NCBI GenBank assembly: GCA_950022295.1
Contig: OX465601.1
Span: 110,813,501-110,877,500 of the forward strand
DNA length: 64,000 bases
Direction of reading: 5' to 3'
From: Bromus sterilis
Lineage: Eukaryota > Streptophyta > Magnoliopsida > Poales > Poaceae
Position 1 is the stretch's first letter. The number at the start of each line of letters is the position of its first letter. Below are positions 33,798 to 47,000 of the stretch, one piece after another. Below the pieces are notes generated by a model. The model worked only from the letters and a program-made list of their open reading frames with translations. It made no database searches and was not told where the DNA came from. A program made the translations under genes and the position numbers.

Positions 33798-34719
33798 CTC
33801 TTCCAAACCCTAGATAATCAACAGGTTTTGATGGCTAGAGAGGGATATCGGGAAAGAATGAAGCTTGGGCGTCAATGGAGGAGAGAGCAATAAATGAGGT
33901 AAGTATCTTTGGGGAAGAAGACCCCCTTTTATAGGTGGGCATGAAAACAGTCATTGGCAACCCACCAACCACGGTACTACTTCTCTGAGAGCGGTACTAC
34001 CGTGGTGCGGTACTACCGCCCCACGGTACTACCGAGGCCCAGTGACGTGCCCCACTACCAAGATTACAGAGGACTTACGGTAGTGGGTGCGGTACTAGAC
34101 CACGATACTCCCGTAGTGCGGTAGTACCGTACCTGGCGTGGTACTACCGCCCCACGGTACTACCGAGGACTAGTGTTGTGCCCCACTATCGTGAGTATAG
34201 AAGACTTACGGTAGTGGGTGCAGTACTAGACCACGGTACTACCGCACTGGGAGCGGTACTACCGCACTGGGAGCGGTACTACCGCCCCACGGTACTACCG
34301 AGGCCTAGTGACGTGCCCCACTATCGTGAGTACGGTACTAGACCACGGTACTACCGTGGCACGGTACTACCGCTCTCTGAGCGGTACTACCTCCCTGGAA
34401 TAACCAGGGAGCCAATTCCACCATGTCAAAACCCTCCAAGACGCGATGGAAAATATGTGGGTGCAGAGAGTGTGTATGTGTGATGATTCCACCCACGATT
34501 CCACAGTGGATCCCCTCCTAATAGTGCGGTTTTCCTACGACTCAATTCACCAAAAATAAATCGAAAGGAAAACTCCGCCTTCACGCTCCATCAACCAAGG
34601 GAAATATAACCGTCTTGTGCCATGAATATGATTATCTGAAATGCTCATTGCACACGGTTAATCCGCAAATGTCTTGTCATCAATCACTAAAACCAACCAA
34701 GGGAAAATATGCCCTATCA
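33798..34719 (-). repeat. Shared LTR of Copia/D complex, outer part
   Basis: Read on the minus strand it starts TGATAGGGCATATTTTCC at 34719, has a TATA box TATAAAAGGGGG at about 33929-33940, and joins 5689 across A and B. The 3' 332 bases (34388-34719) are nearly identical to 47577-47908. Outside 34719 the minus strand reads AAAAAGAGGCAGAT, a plausible polypurine tract belonging to D. Confidence 0.7.
33976..34390. repeat. GGTACTACCG-rich array inside the LTR
   Basis: More than fifteen occurrences of CGGTACTACCG or its complement CGGTAGTACCG, embedded in about three longer units with GTGCCCCACTAYCGTGAGTA and GACTTACGGTAGTGGGTGC. The same word recurs at 119-155 and 47413-47576. Confidence 0.85.
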
Positions 34720-35465
34720 ATCTGCCTCTTTTTGGTTTATTGATGACAACACAAGATTTGCACAATATATAGACAGGGAATGTAAAGCATGCCATGGTAT
34801 TACAAAATATAGACGGGATCCCCCTAGATGTGTGTGATGCCATGGTATTACAAAGAACAGATTCAGATGTGTTTTAGGAGTAAAACACAGAATCTGAATA
34901 AAGTCCATGCATTCAGTATAGAGAGGCATACTGAGGACTATTCTCTAAAATATAGAAAGGATAATAGACTTGAATGTAATGCAAGATTACAATTGCAAGC
35001 CATATTATGGGTCTATATGGAATTAGAGACATCACCAAAGACATGAAAGGAATGTGAGCAAAATTCACGGTACTACAAACATAATACTACTTAAGAAAGT
35101 AGATGTATGGATAAAAGTTTAGCGTTAGAAGTATTGGACTTCTGGCTGAGTGTATTTCCCAGTATATATGACTATGGATGAGTCTTCTAAAGACTGAACC
35201 AAGAGATCATTGGAGGATACTGTGAAATAATAGTCTCACTCTCCCGCGAAACTTATATCCAACCATTATATGATAATGAGTGGTATGTCAAAAGAGTTTT
35301 TGACCTGTACCAGTTGCAAAGGAAACATACGAATCTGAATTGGTGCAGTTCGTTGACGAACCCTCTTCCATGAGCGTGCATGATCAATGAAACACTTATG
35401 TGATAAGATGTTTATGATCGGAAAAATGCGGCTAGATTATTAGCACTCTAGTGCAAGTGGGAGAC

Positions 35466-37217
35466 TGTTGGATATATGCTCTAGAGGCAAATAATATATG
35501 ATTATTCCAATATATCTAAGAAAGTTCATAACCAGTTTCATACCGTGCTAGAACTGCATCAGTGAAACAATGATGCAGGTGTGGTATAGAAACCCCAGAG
35601 TTCCTAGTTAGCCTCTACATCGATAACTAGTTCATAGTCAACATGATGGTCGTGGTTTCGCGATCATGGACAATTAAGTCTCTTGACTATGAGGTCACCT
35701 CACTGGCTAAGTGACGTGATGAACATTACCCAAAGTAAGCATTACAGCATGATCAAATCTTATGAAGGTTCAGTGTTGTAATTACAGAACGTGGTAGACC
35801 GTTCCTTTGACCGTGAGTACGTGCATAATCACTATCTTCCCGGATGCTTTGACTTACATCCCACCACCTGACTGAAATATGCGGGTCATAACGGTTGTAT
35901 CTTAGGTATTCCGTGGAGATACGTTGAGGAGTATTGTTTACAAGAACGGGATTTGTCAATCCATATAATGGATAGATACTCAGGGCCCACTCGGTGAGAT
36001 TCCATCCATAAAGCTGCGCAGCGTGTGACTAGGTCACGGGGATGAATATCACGGGAACGAGTGTATAAGGATTTAGTTCAGAACGAGGTTGAACCAGACA
36101 TAGGATGTCATTGATCGAATCTCGGAACAATCCAGTATCGCTGACAAAGGGAATGCTATACGACGTAAGGTCCAATCGGTGTTGATATCCGGAATGCACA
36201 GGGGTCATTATGGGCATCCAGGTCCCGCTGATGATCATTGAATGTTGCCTCTGCTCAGTCATGACTGGAGTGTTCTCGGACCGTAGGGTAACACACTTAA
36301 GGGCTCGATGAAATCGGAGACCTTTTCGAAACCATCGGAGCAACCAGAGAATCAAGGAGACAATATCGGAGGAGTACCGTATTGAACCGAAACAAGTTCG
36401 GAGTGAGCCGGAAGTGTTTCCGGATCACCGGGAGATGAAATAATATGTTTTAGTTATTAATTAATTGAATTAATAATTAAAATCATTTTATTTCTAATTA
36501 ATATGTGCTATGGGCCTTAGTGGAGAAAAAGGCCCATTAAGGAATTAAAGGGAAAAGAAAAAAGAAAAGAAAAGGGGGGGGGAGGCGCCATGGGCCCTAG
36601 GGCCCATGAGGGGTGCGCCCCCTCTCCCCCCTTGGCCGGCCACCCCCTAGCAAAGGGTTTAGTCCCACATTGCTAGGGGAGGTGGGTTGACTCCCTTCCC
36701 CAGCCTATATAAAGACAGGCAGGTGCACATAATTAATACACAGAAATTCGTGAGAAAATAAATATAACTCCGAATTGAGATCGGTTTTCTCCAGTCTCCT
36801 CCCCTCTCTGGTCTCTTCCACGGTGGGCTCCCTAGTGTGAGCCTGTAGTGGAATTGAGACCTCTCTGCTAGAATCGGAGGCCGTCGTGCTGCCGAAGCTC
36901 CGTCTGGAGGTCTGCTTCCGCCCCCTCCGCTAGATCGGAGAACGGAGGTCGTCATCGAGTCTCGTACGTGTGCGAGTACTACGAGGTGCTGCACGTGTGG
37001 CACTACACCCATCCGGGTGCTCAACACAGCCAGGGGGCTGTGAAACTTGATCGGCTACATCAACCACATTTGCGGGAACGTTTCCCGCGCAACGGACTAC
37101 ACCCCGAGGTATGTTATTTCCGCACTACTATCTGTTACGGTAATACGGGTAGCTAGATCTTGGGTTAAGGGAACGCCAGTTAGGAAAAATTTGTGTTTTC
37201 TGCTGCGAACCCCAACA
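35466..37217 (+). repeat. Element C LTR1 (1752 bp)
   Basis: TGTTGGATATATGCTCTAGA to GAACCCCAACA, a start and end like BARE/Angela LTRs. TATA box TATATAAAG at 36706-36714. It is preceded by the polypurine tract CAAGTGGGAGAC and followed by the primer-binding site TGGTATCATGAGC (37219-37231), so it has both 3'-LTR and 5'-LTR surroundings. Confidence 0.9.
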
Positions 37218-38283
37218 GTGGTATCATGAGCTAGGTCTATGCTTAGTATTACTGTACGGATAGAACACATCGGGGATGTGGGCGTTGATTGTATGATTGT
37301 TACCCTCTCACGTGTACTTGTTCACATCTGCGGCATTGTTTGATGAAGCGGCCCCCGACCGACTTTACGCGTACTCTTACGCGAGACTGGTTCCACGCTT
37401 GACATGCGGCTTGTACCGTATAAAGTGGCTAGGGGGGTGTCTGTCTCTCTACTTTAGCGGATGTGGCATTTGCAACGGAGGGCCCCGTGCGGGGTGTAAT
37501 AGAGACAATCGTATGGTTGACGTTGTGGTTGACTCGTAGGTTAAAACCTGTTTAACTATGAATGCCCTAGCAGCCACGTAAAATTTGCAATATACAACTA
37601 GATCGTCTAAACCTTGTATTGCAAAGTGGGGGCTATCGTTTGTTTGTTTGTGATGTAGTGATAGCTTTTGCTATGTGTTACTAGTGAGTAGTAATCGTCA
37701 TCATAAAACAAACTAAAATGGAGACACTGTAGACTTAGTGTTGCCATAGCCCAGACATCTTAAAACTTGCTAGTATAGGATACACGACGGTAGCATGTGA
37801 TAAGATGATCCCTTAACAAAGCCAAACACAAGTATTCTACCGAAGTGTGCACCACCTGGAAGGTTCTCCCATATGGCTTCATGCTCCGTACATACCGGAG
37901 TTGTCCTACATATTCAATGGAGTTCGCATGAGGTTGGGTTCGGCAAGCCTGGCATATGAAAATATGGCCTTGCTGAGCAGCATATAACATGGAGGTTAAT
38001 TTGGCGAGCCTAGCATATGCAGATATGGCCTCGGAATACTAGAGATCGAAAGATCGAGCATGAGTCACAGTATATATAAGATAATGTGATCGCACAAGTT
38101 GTTGTCTACCTTTGAAACTGACCCGTCGGCCGTGTGATATTCGAGGTCGGGCAGTGAATCTGGATCATGTAATCACTAAAACTTCTTAGGGATGAAATGT
38201 TTTGGTGCGAGCTCATATGATTATATGAACTCATTGTTGTGAACTAGTCTTAATTGTGTTCCTTGCAATTATGTTTGTAGAAA

Positions 38284-38992
38284 ATGAATGCACTAGAGCA
38301 ACGTGAACTATCTTTCTTCATGGAAGGTGAAAGACTTAGAGAAAAATGGGTCAAACTTTGTTGATTGGTATTCACGCCTTAGGACGTCGCTCAAGAGAGC
38401 AGACATCTTGTTTACAATAGAAATGCATGTGGAAGAACATCCGGACGATGATGTTGGCGATCAAGAGATACTTGATCATTATGCTCGCCGACAGAAATGC
38501 TCCGTAGTCAGGAATGTCATGTTCTTCAGCATGTCAGAGGAGTTGGGCATACAGTTACAGGACACTGGTCCATATGACATGATGGACACGCTAAAGACAA
38601 TGTTCGTACGTGAGTTCAGAATTGCCAGATTTGAGTTAGAAAGCAAGTTTCTATCTACAAAGATGGAAGAACGCACAAGCCTTGATGATCACTTAGACAG
38701 GATGCATGAGATGTACCTGACCCTAGTGGAGGACTATGAATATTGGACAATGAACGAAAGCACCACGGAAGAGTTTGCAATAAATACGTTATTGCACTCA
38801 CTCCCTCCGAGTTATGGTGATTATGTTCATAGCTATGTCGGAAGAGGAGCTAACATGAGTCTCCAGAACTTCATGACTGATCTCTTGACCACGGACATTG
38901 TTCCTTTCGAGGATGCAGAAGTCATCGATGGAGAAGGTATATACTTGATATACTTTATAAATGTTTACTCCCTTATACAACAGATGCAGTAA
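38284..38992 (+). pseudogene. Element C gag (Copia type), frameshifted at the start
   Basis: The ATG at 38284 is followed after six codons by a +1 shift into a frame with YLSSWKVKDLEKNGSNFVDW, FLSTKMEERTSLDDHLDRM and LLHSLPPSYGDYVHSY, the order seen in BARE-type Copia gag (UBN2 family). It ends at 38992 without a zinc knuckle. Downstream to 42034 the sequence is AT-rich with many stops, and I recognise no protease, integrase or reverse transcriptase, so the element would depend on a related active element. Confidence 0.7.
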
Positions 38993-41900
38993 ATGAGTAT
39001 TTGATACTCATTCTGTTTTATGAAAACAGGACCTGCTGTTGCATGGACGGGAAGAGGTGAAATCAAGGATTGATGGACATCAAGTCAGTTGATGGCCAAC
39101 ATGGATTCCACCGAGACATCTATCATATGAGATACTTAGAGTATTAGATAAATCTTATGTAATCATTATAGTATGAACACTTAGTTGTGTGTTTTGCATC
39201 TCGCGAGACAAAGTTATTCATGTAATGAGACAAGTCAGTTGTTCCATTTTTATGAATAAAAGTGTGCTTATACTTTGATTACGTCTTGATTTATGATATG
39301 ATAGAAAGCATTTATAATACTACTATTATGGTCAAGAAATATTCAATGTTTAATGATAAAGTTGTCTTGATTATAACAAGTCAAAGATTTGATTGCATGA
39401 GGTGACTTCATAACGGATGAATTCATTAAATGTATGATCTATTAACTTGTGAGTTCATTATCGAATGAAAAACATAACTTGATTGCATGAGATAGATTAG
39501 ATACACGATCTATGAACCTCTGCAATAAATATAATCATGACAAGGTTCTAGCAAGTAGAACTTGTGCCAATCATTATACATAAATGATCTAGAATGGGCA
39601 TGTGAGTTATCATTAAAGACTTCATATGATTAATTGAAAGTTGTATTCAATTGAGATCATAAAACTGAGATTCGGGAATCACAGTAAGAAGTGAGAATAC
39701 AAGGATACATATCACTACGCTACGATCCGAAGTGATAAGTATTGATATTGACATAATGGGAGACTTGTGGAAGTTGTACCACAAACTACGATGGAAGTTG
39801 AAAGTGCTAGACTACTTAAACCATTCGTAGTCATACTAAACCGTAGTTTGGTCTAAACGTTCTTTCCCCTAGCACTATAGTTATTGTCAAATAAGATTGT
39901 TTAATTCATTAAGTTAAAACACCCACTTCATGAATAGGAAACCATCCTAATTCTTTTAACGAGACATGATAGCTCCATAACTGATGGTGTTATAAGGTTT
40001 CTTAAAAGAAAGAATTTCTTTGTAATAAAACTACGAGCAATTGAAATTACATATTCTCCCCGAATAGCAAAATTTGTGTTGCTTGATTGGTAATGCGAGA
40101 AGAAGTCTCTCGACACGGATCCAATGGGAGATAATGGAAACTTTGACCAGGGTATTGGACCTTGCCTTCAGGATATCAGAGTATTGCAACGGAAGCATGT
40201 TCCGCTGTAATGACACTGCATAAGGAAGGATATGCCAAAGATGATTGATCTTGGTATATGAGTTGAAGCCATTGTTGAATTTAGAAGGTTATCATGAATA
40301 CGTTCTGTACAGAACAATAATCATGAGTCTTCTTAATAAAACAATAGGGAATAATATTGCTTGAAGACACAAAGGAATGATGGTAGCCTAGAACACGAGG
40401 AGAAATGAAATAATATTGAGTTACATTAAGGATGGCTCACGTCCCATGAAATAAATCGGTTATTTCATATTCTCGACAAACTGGAGAGTTATTGAGAATA
40501 ATGTAATGGACATAAGGCATTATTTGGTTATGACCAAAGTTCAATGGTGATTGACTACGGAAACGTAGGAATGCTTTACTCAATAAAATATTTCATTTAC
40601 ACTACGATGGACCATAGCCTGAAATTGCATCTCAGTCAAATTTGGATTTGAAAGAGAATTGTAATGGGCATGACGAAGGTTACTTCGGTAAAAGGTTGGA
40701 CTATAGTACCTCAAGACAGGAACCCTCAAACTTGATTTGATCAAGTGATTTTGTGATGACCAAAATATTGAGTGGGCCTGCAGTTTCATGAAACTGAGTG
40801 GGAGCTTTGAAGACTTCCCTGAAACTTGGAATGCAGAGGGCATTTTCTGAGTGGGAGCTTTGGAAGCTTTGTCATTATGTGAGACATAATGAACAATAAA
40901 ATGACTTGATGAAAGCTGAACCACAAATATATGAGTATATGATGGATATATTTGAGTGGGAGCATGATCATTGTCTCAAACATATATGCATTGATATGTG
41001 TGAAGAATGATCTCATGTATATATATATGGATATGCATTGATTGTGTATATAGAGAATCGTCTCATATACATATGTGCATTATGATATATATAGAGCATA
41101 AGGCAAATAAAATACAAGATTGCAAGAATCTTCTTTTATATGAAATACCAACACATTACACGTTGAAATCGATATGAGTAGATTAAGATACGGATAATGA
41201 AACGAAGTGAAGGTTGGAATAATCTTCTAGACAAGAAACAGGTTCTTGTGGCTAGAAATTATATAATGGATGAAATCCGAATATCACAGGCAATGTCTTG
41301 ATGGAAGAATAGAGATGCACCATGTACTGGACATGTGATCTCATATGTTCTTGACATATGATTCTACCATATAACATGCATTGTGAATCCAACAAACAGA
41401 ATGACTCAAAAGTTCTTGGTAGAAGAACAGATTCCGATGTGTTTTAGGAGTAAAACAAGAATCTGAATAAAGTCCATGCATTCAGTATAGAGAGGCATAC
41501 TGAGGACTATTCTCTAAAATATAGAAAGGATAATAGACTTGAATGTAATGCAAGATTACAATTGCAAGCCATATTATGGGTCTATATGGAATTAGAGACA
41601 TCACCAAAGACATGAAAGGAATGTGAGCAAAATTCACGGTACTACAAACATAATACTACTTAAGAAAGTAGACGTATGGATAAAAGTTTAGCGTTAGAAG
41701 TATTGGACTTCTGGCTGAGTGTATTTCCCAGTATATATGACTATGGATGAGTCTTCTAAAGACTGAACCAAGAGATCATTGGAGGATACTGTGAAATAAT
41801 AGTCTCACTCTCCCGCGAAACTTATATCCAACCATTATATGATAATGAGTGGTATGTCAAAAGAGTTTTTGACCTGTACCAGTTGCAAAGGAAACATACG

Positions 41901-42034
41901 AATCTGAATTGGTGCAGTTCGTTGACGAACCCTCTTCCATGAGCGTGCATGATCAATGAAACACTTATGTGATAAGATGTTTATGATCGGAAAAATGCGG
42001 CTAGATTATTAGCACTCTAGTGCAAGTGGGAGAC
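38993..42034 (+). other. Non-coding interior of element C
   Basis: Three kilobases of AT-rich sequence with no supported reading frame. A few lines read GAGTGGGAGCTTTG (about 40791-40856, twice) and ATGTATATATATATGG (about 41013). The last 611 bases repeat 34854-35465. Confidence 0.6.
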
Positions 42035-43786
42035 TGTTGGATATATGCTCTAGAGGCAAATAATATATGATTATTCCAATATATCTAAGCAAGTTCATAA
42101 CCAGTTTCATACCGTGCTAGAACTGCATCAGTGAAACAATGATGCAGGTGTGGTATAGAAACCCCAGAGTTCCTAGTTAGCCTCTACATCGATAACTAGT
42201 TCATAGTCAACATGATGGTCGTGGTTTCGCGATCATGGACAATTAAGTCTCTTGACTATGAGGTCACCTCACTGGCTAAGTGACGTGATGAACATTACCC
42301 AAAGTAAGCATTACAGCATGATCAAATCTTATGAAGGTTCAGTGTTGTAATTACAGAACGTGGTAGACCGTTCCTTTGACCGTGAGTACGTGCATAATCA
42401 CTATCTTCCCGGATGCTTTGACTTACATCCCACCACCTGACTGAAATATGCGGGTCATAACGGTTGTATCTTAGGTATTCCGTGGAGATACGTTGAGGAG
42501 TATTGTTTACAAGAACGGGATTTGTCAATCCATATAATGGATAGATACTCAGGGCCCACTCGGTGAGATTCCATCCATAAAGCTGCGCAGCGTGTGACTA
42601 GGTCACGAGGATGAATATCACGGGAACGAGTGTATAAGGATTTAGTTCAGAACGAGGTTGAACCAGACATAGGATGTCATTGATCGAATCTCGGAACAAT
42701 CCAGTATCGCTGACAAAGGGAATGCTATACGACGTAAGGTCCAATCGGTGTTGATATCCGGAATGCACAGGGGTCATTATGGGCATCCAGGTCCCGCTGA
42801 TGATCATTGACTGTTGCCTCTGCTCAGTCATGACTGGAGTGTTCTCGGACCGTAGGGTAACACACTTAAGGGCTCGATGAAATCGGAGACCTTTTCGAAA
42901 CCATCGGAGCAACCAGAGAATCAAGGAGACAATATCGGAGGAGTACCGTATTGAACCGAAACAAGTTCGGAGTGAGCCGGAAGTGTTTCCGGAGCACCGG
43001 GAGATGAAATAATATGTTTTAGTTATTAATTAATTGAATTAATAATTAAAATCATTTTATTTCTAATTAATATGTGCTATGGGCCTTAGTGGAGAAAAAG
43101 GCCCATTAAGGAATTAAAGGGAAAAGAAAAAAGAAAAGAAAAGGGGGGGGAGGCGCCATGGGCCCTAGGGCCCATGAGGGGTGCGCCCCCTCTCCCCCCT
43201 TGGCCGGCCACCCCCTAGCAAAGGGTTTAGTCCCACATTGCTAGGGGAGGTGGGTTGACTCCCTTCCCCAGCCTATATAAAGACAGGCAGGGTGCACATA
43301 ATTAATACACAGAAATTCGTGAGAAAATAAATATAACTCCGAATTGAGATCGGTTTTCTCCAGTCTCCTCCCCTCTCTGGTCTCTTCCACGGTGGGCTCC
43401 CTAGTGTGAGACTGTAGTGGAATTGAGACCTCTCTGCTAGAATCGGAGGCCGTCGTGCTGCCGAAGCTCCGTCTGGAGGTCTGCTTCCGCCCCCTCCGCT
43501 GGATCGGAGAACGGAGGTCGTCATCGAGTCTCGTACGTGTGCGAGTACTACGAGGTGCTGCACGTGTGGCACTACACCCATCCGGGTGCTCAACACAGCC
43601 AGGGGGCTGTGAAACTTGATCGTCTACATCAACCACGTTTGCGGGAACGTTTCCCGCGCAACGGACTACACCCCGAGGTATGTTATTTCCGCACTACTAT
43701 ATGTTACGGTAATACGGCTAGCTAGATCTTGGGTTAAGGGAACGCCAGTTAGGAAAAATTTGTGTTTTCTGCTGCGAACCCCAACA
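42035..43786 (+). repeat. Element C LTR2 (1752 bp)
   Basis: Same length as LTR1 and more than 99% identical by eye. It is followed by element D sequence TATGGAACATAAAA, with no matching target duplication on the truncated left side. Confidence 0.9.
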
Positions 43787-44061
43787 TATGGAACATAAAA
43801 ACATCACATAATTAGACATAATGAGTACGGAACATAGGATAGCGTATGTCTCACACCATACAGATAATATGTCTCACAAGACGAACTAAAAGCCAAATGC
43901 AAATAAAACGGAGTTCACAAGCGAGGCAAATAAGAAAGAGAAAACACGCTTGAGACTCGCCAACCCTGAAAGTTGAAAATCATGAAGTCCTAAACTCTCT
44001 CCCCCTATGGCATCGAGACGCCAAAAAGGCAGAGAGTGACCTAGCGCCCCAAGGTGATGCA
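43787..44061 (-). other. Element D 3' non-coding segment
   Basis: On the minus strand, after the ORF stop, GGCGTCTCGATGCCATAGGGG and GGAGAGAG form a purine-rich stretch. This is followed by AT-rich sequence interrupted by C and continued at 34720-34853. The latter contains a 16-bp direct repeat GCCATGGTATTACAAA. Confidence 0.5.
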
Positions 44062-47000
44062 CTACTCGTCATACTCCTCATCCTCGGACTCCTCGAAAGC
44101 CTCGGACTCCTCAGTCTCCTCAGTAGCACGATGCGGTGCGGTGGAAGAAGAGACATGCACATCATCTTCAAGATCCCAATCGCTGAACTTGGAGATCCAC
44201 TTGTCCTCGGGAGTGATGCTCTTCTCGGACGCTGTCTCCACTGTCATCCCCTGGTGCCTGTAGAAGGCTTTATGGCACCGACGGTTCTCCTTCTCTCTCT
44301 TGTGAGCCTGATACATCCTATGTTGCATGTCCTTCTGGAAAAAGAAAAGGTTCTTCACCTTACTGGTGAGCTTAGAGGCCCACCCAGGATGCTCAGGGTC
44401 CCTAGCAGAAGACCCAGCACCACTGCCAAAACTAGCACCGGAGCGAGTATGGGGGAACTCGGCTAGCACCGGTAGCAGTCTCCTCAACTATGTCCTCGTC
44501 AGAACCGGCTGGAGAAGCAGGAGCATGGCCATGCCCCCAACCCAGTTGTCCTTGATGTGCAGCTGAACCAACTCGTGCGTGGTGAGAGGCCCAACAGGAA
44601 GCTCTTCCTCCTTGAAAGTAGCTGCCTAAGTAATCTTGAAGAGACCCTGAAGATACGGGCCATAAATTGGGACCTTCCATTCCATCACGGCAAAGGTAGA
44701 GCTCCTACCACATAATGTCACACGCATCCAGAGTCTGAGTAGTGCCCCTGTAGTCTATGCAGAGAAGAAGCATGTTCACCAAATAGCTGTGAACCAAGTA
44801 CAGATTTCCCACACGGGGAAACAGAGAAGTCATGAAGATCATATGCATGATGTCCAAGATGGGGTGAGAACCACCCTGTGCTTCTCGTTCCCCTTTGCAT
44901 CAGTGTAGGGGATAGAGGTCTGGTATGGAGTTAGCACACTCTTGTTCCTGGCTGCCCCCTTAGTGTGGGGACGAAGACCAACCGGTTCCTCCATATATGT
45001 ACAGAATGTTCAGAGCATCCATAAAGGCCTTCCATGTGCAGCTGACCCGCTCCTCTTTGCACATCCAATACAAAGTCCGGTCCTCGTGTGAGGAGAAGTA
45101 CACGGTGGCATAAACTGGGCCAGAAGCTCGGCATCGAAATCCTTGTTGAAGGAGATGATGTTGGAGATCCCAAACTGATCACATAGAGCCATAGACTCTA
45201 CGAAGTAGTCCTTGTTGGCCCTCATATTGTTGGGGTTCGGGGCTGAAAACACAAATTTTTCATAACCTACGAGACCCATACCCAAGACCTATGCTATGGC
45301 GATGCAAGTAACGGACAGAAATAGATCACATACCAGTATGTAGTCCGTTAAGCGGGATACGTTCCCGCATGAACGTGGTTGGTGTAGTCGTACTGGCAAT
45401 CCCCGATGCCGCGCATATCCACGATGACTCCTGCAGCCACCCAATCCTTGTAGACCGATGATAGAACTACGTCCCCGTCGGAACGTTGTTGATGAAGACC
45501 TCGCGATACGACCACGACGATGAAGTAGCACCACAAGTGTAGTGCCTCGCGGGATTATACACATACAGTATACCCGACGTCCCTCCGGGCTCCGAACCAG
45601 TAGAGCAGCGGAAAGAAGATGGATTCGGATCCCGATTCCAGCAGCACGACGGCGTGCGTATAGTGGAGAAATACCCAACCAAGTGTAGACTCCAAACAAG
45701 GGGAGTCCACTCGAGGAAGGAGAAAGGAGGGAGAGAGAGATGAGAGAAACTTGTCTCAAATCAATTTGTATGAAGAAAAAAAGGGCACCCTACCCCTCCT
45801 TATATAGGCCAAGGAGGGGTGCCACCCCCCCCCTCCACTTCCGGGGTGGGACTAATCCCAAGGGAGGGGGTTTTGGCGCAGCCCTAGGGGGTGGGCCCTC
45901 TCATGGCGCCATGGCCCATGGGGGAGGACTCCCTCTCCCCCTAATGGGCCCTATGAGGCCCATATGCCTTTTCTTCCATTTTTAATTATATTTAAATACA
46001 TTTTAATATTTAATTCAGACAATTAAATAATAAAACATATATTAAACATTATTAAATATATTTTGAACCTTTCAAAATACCCGAAACAACTTCCGGCCTT
46101 CATCGGAACAATTCCGGTGTTCTCTCCAATTTCTCCGGTGATCTCGAATCAATCCTTACTGCGTCGAGTACCCTTAAGTGTAACACCCTACGGTCCGGGA
46201 AACAGCAGACATGATCGAGACAATTCTTATTGATCAATGACTAATTAATTGGACCTGGTTACAATCCTTGATAGCCCCTACGCTTCCATCGAATGAACTT
46301 CAATCGTTGTTGGATCCGTTAACCGTGTGCCTGTTCCCTTTGTCCTATGGTACTTTGCTTGTCCGAGGTTTGATCATCGGTATCCAGTATACCTAGTTCG
46401 TCCTCGTTCTCAACAAACAAGTTAGTCGTTCCCGTGATATTACAACTCCGTGACCTAGTCACACGTTTGCAAACTTTATGATGCAACATCACCGAGTGGG
46501 CCCAGAGTACCTATCCGTCACACGGATGGACAAATCCCGTTTTGATCTATTTGCATACTCATCAACCATCTATTTCGGAATACCCAAAGTGCACCGTTAT
46601 GGCCAGCATATTTCAGTCAGGCGGTGGGATACAAATCAAAGTCTCCTCATAGATGACAATTACGTATGATCATTACGGTCAAAGGATCTGGTCACTACGT
46701 TATAGTTATCGCAATGTCGAACTATGTGACTTGATCACATCGCAACACTTCTGGTGGGTGTATGTCCATCATATCATTATCCAATGATACGACTCCATTG
46801 TCAACAGACGCCATTGTCTCATGATCAGGAAACCTTAATCATCAATCGCCCAATGGACTAGTATACTAGGGTTAACTAGGGACCTGGTTGTTTGTATACC
46901 ACACCTGTATTAATGTTTCCTCTTAATACAGTTATAGCACAGTATCAAACGTATTATGAACTAATGGAATATGCTCGATAAAGAATATTTTATTTGCCTC

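Larger units (their letters stand above)
34854..43786 (+). mobile_element. Element C: tandem, gag-only BARE/Angela-like Copia derivative
   Basis: Order: 612 bp of 3' internal sequence, LTR1 (35466-37217), internal region (37218-42034), LTR2 (42035-43786). The block 34854-37217 is repeated at 41424-43786 with an offset of 6569 bp, so the left LTR is preceded by sequence that belongs before a 3' LTR. This is a two-unit tandem with one shared LTR whose left unit is truncated. The LTRs differ by about 10 substitutions and 2 small indels by eye. Confidence 0.85.

Noticed and set aside
33976..34390. CRISPR-like or satellite array of GGTACTACCG
   Set aside because: The motif is irregularly spaced and inside an LTR; this is an LTR promoter repeat, not an array with spacers.
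45010..45285. Separate gene starting MGMGLVGYEKFVF
   Set aside because: The first 19 residues come from the solo LTR; the rest is the interrupted middle of the D ORF.
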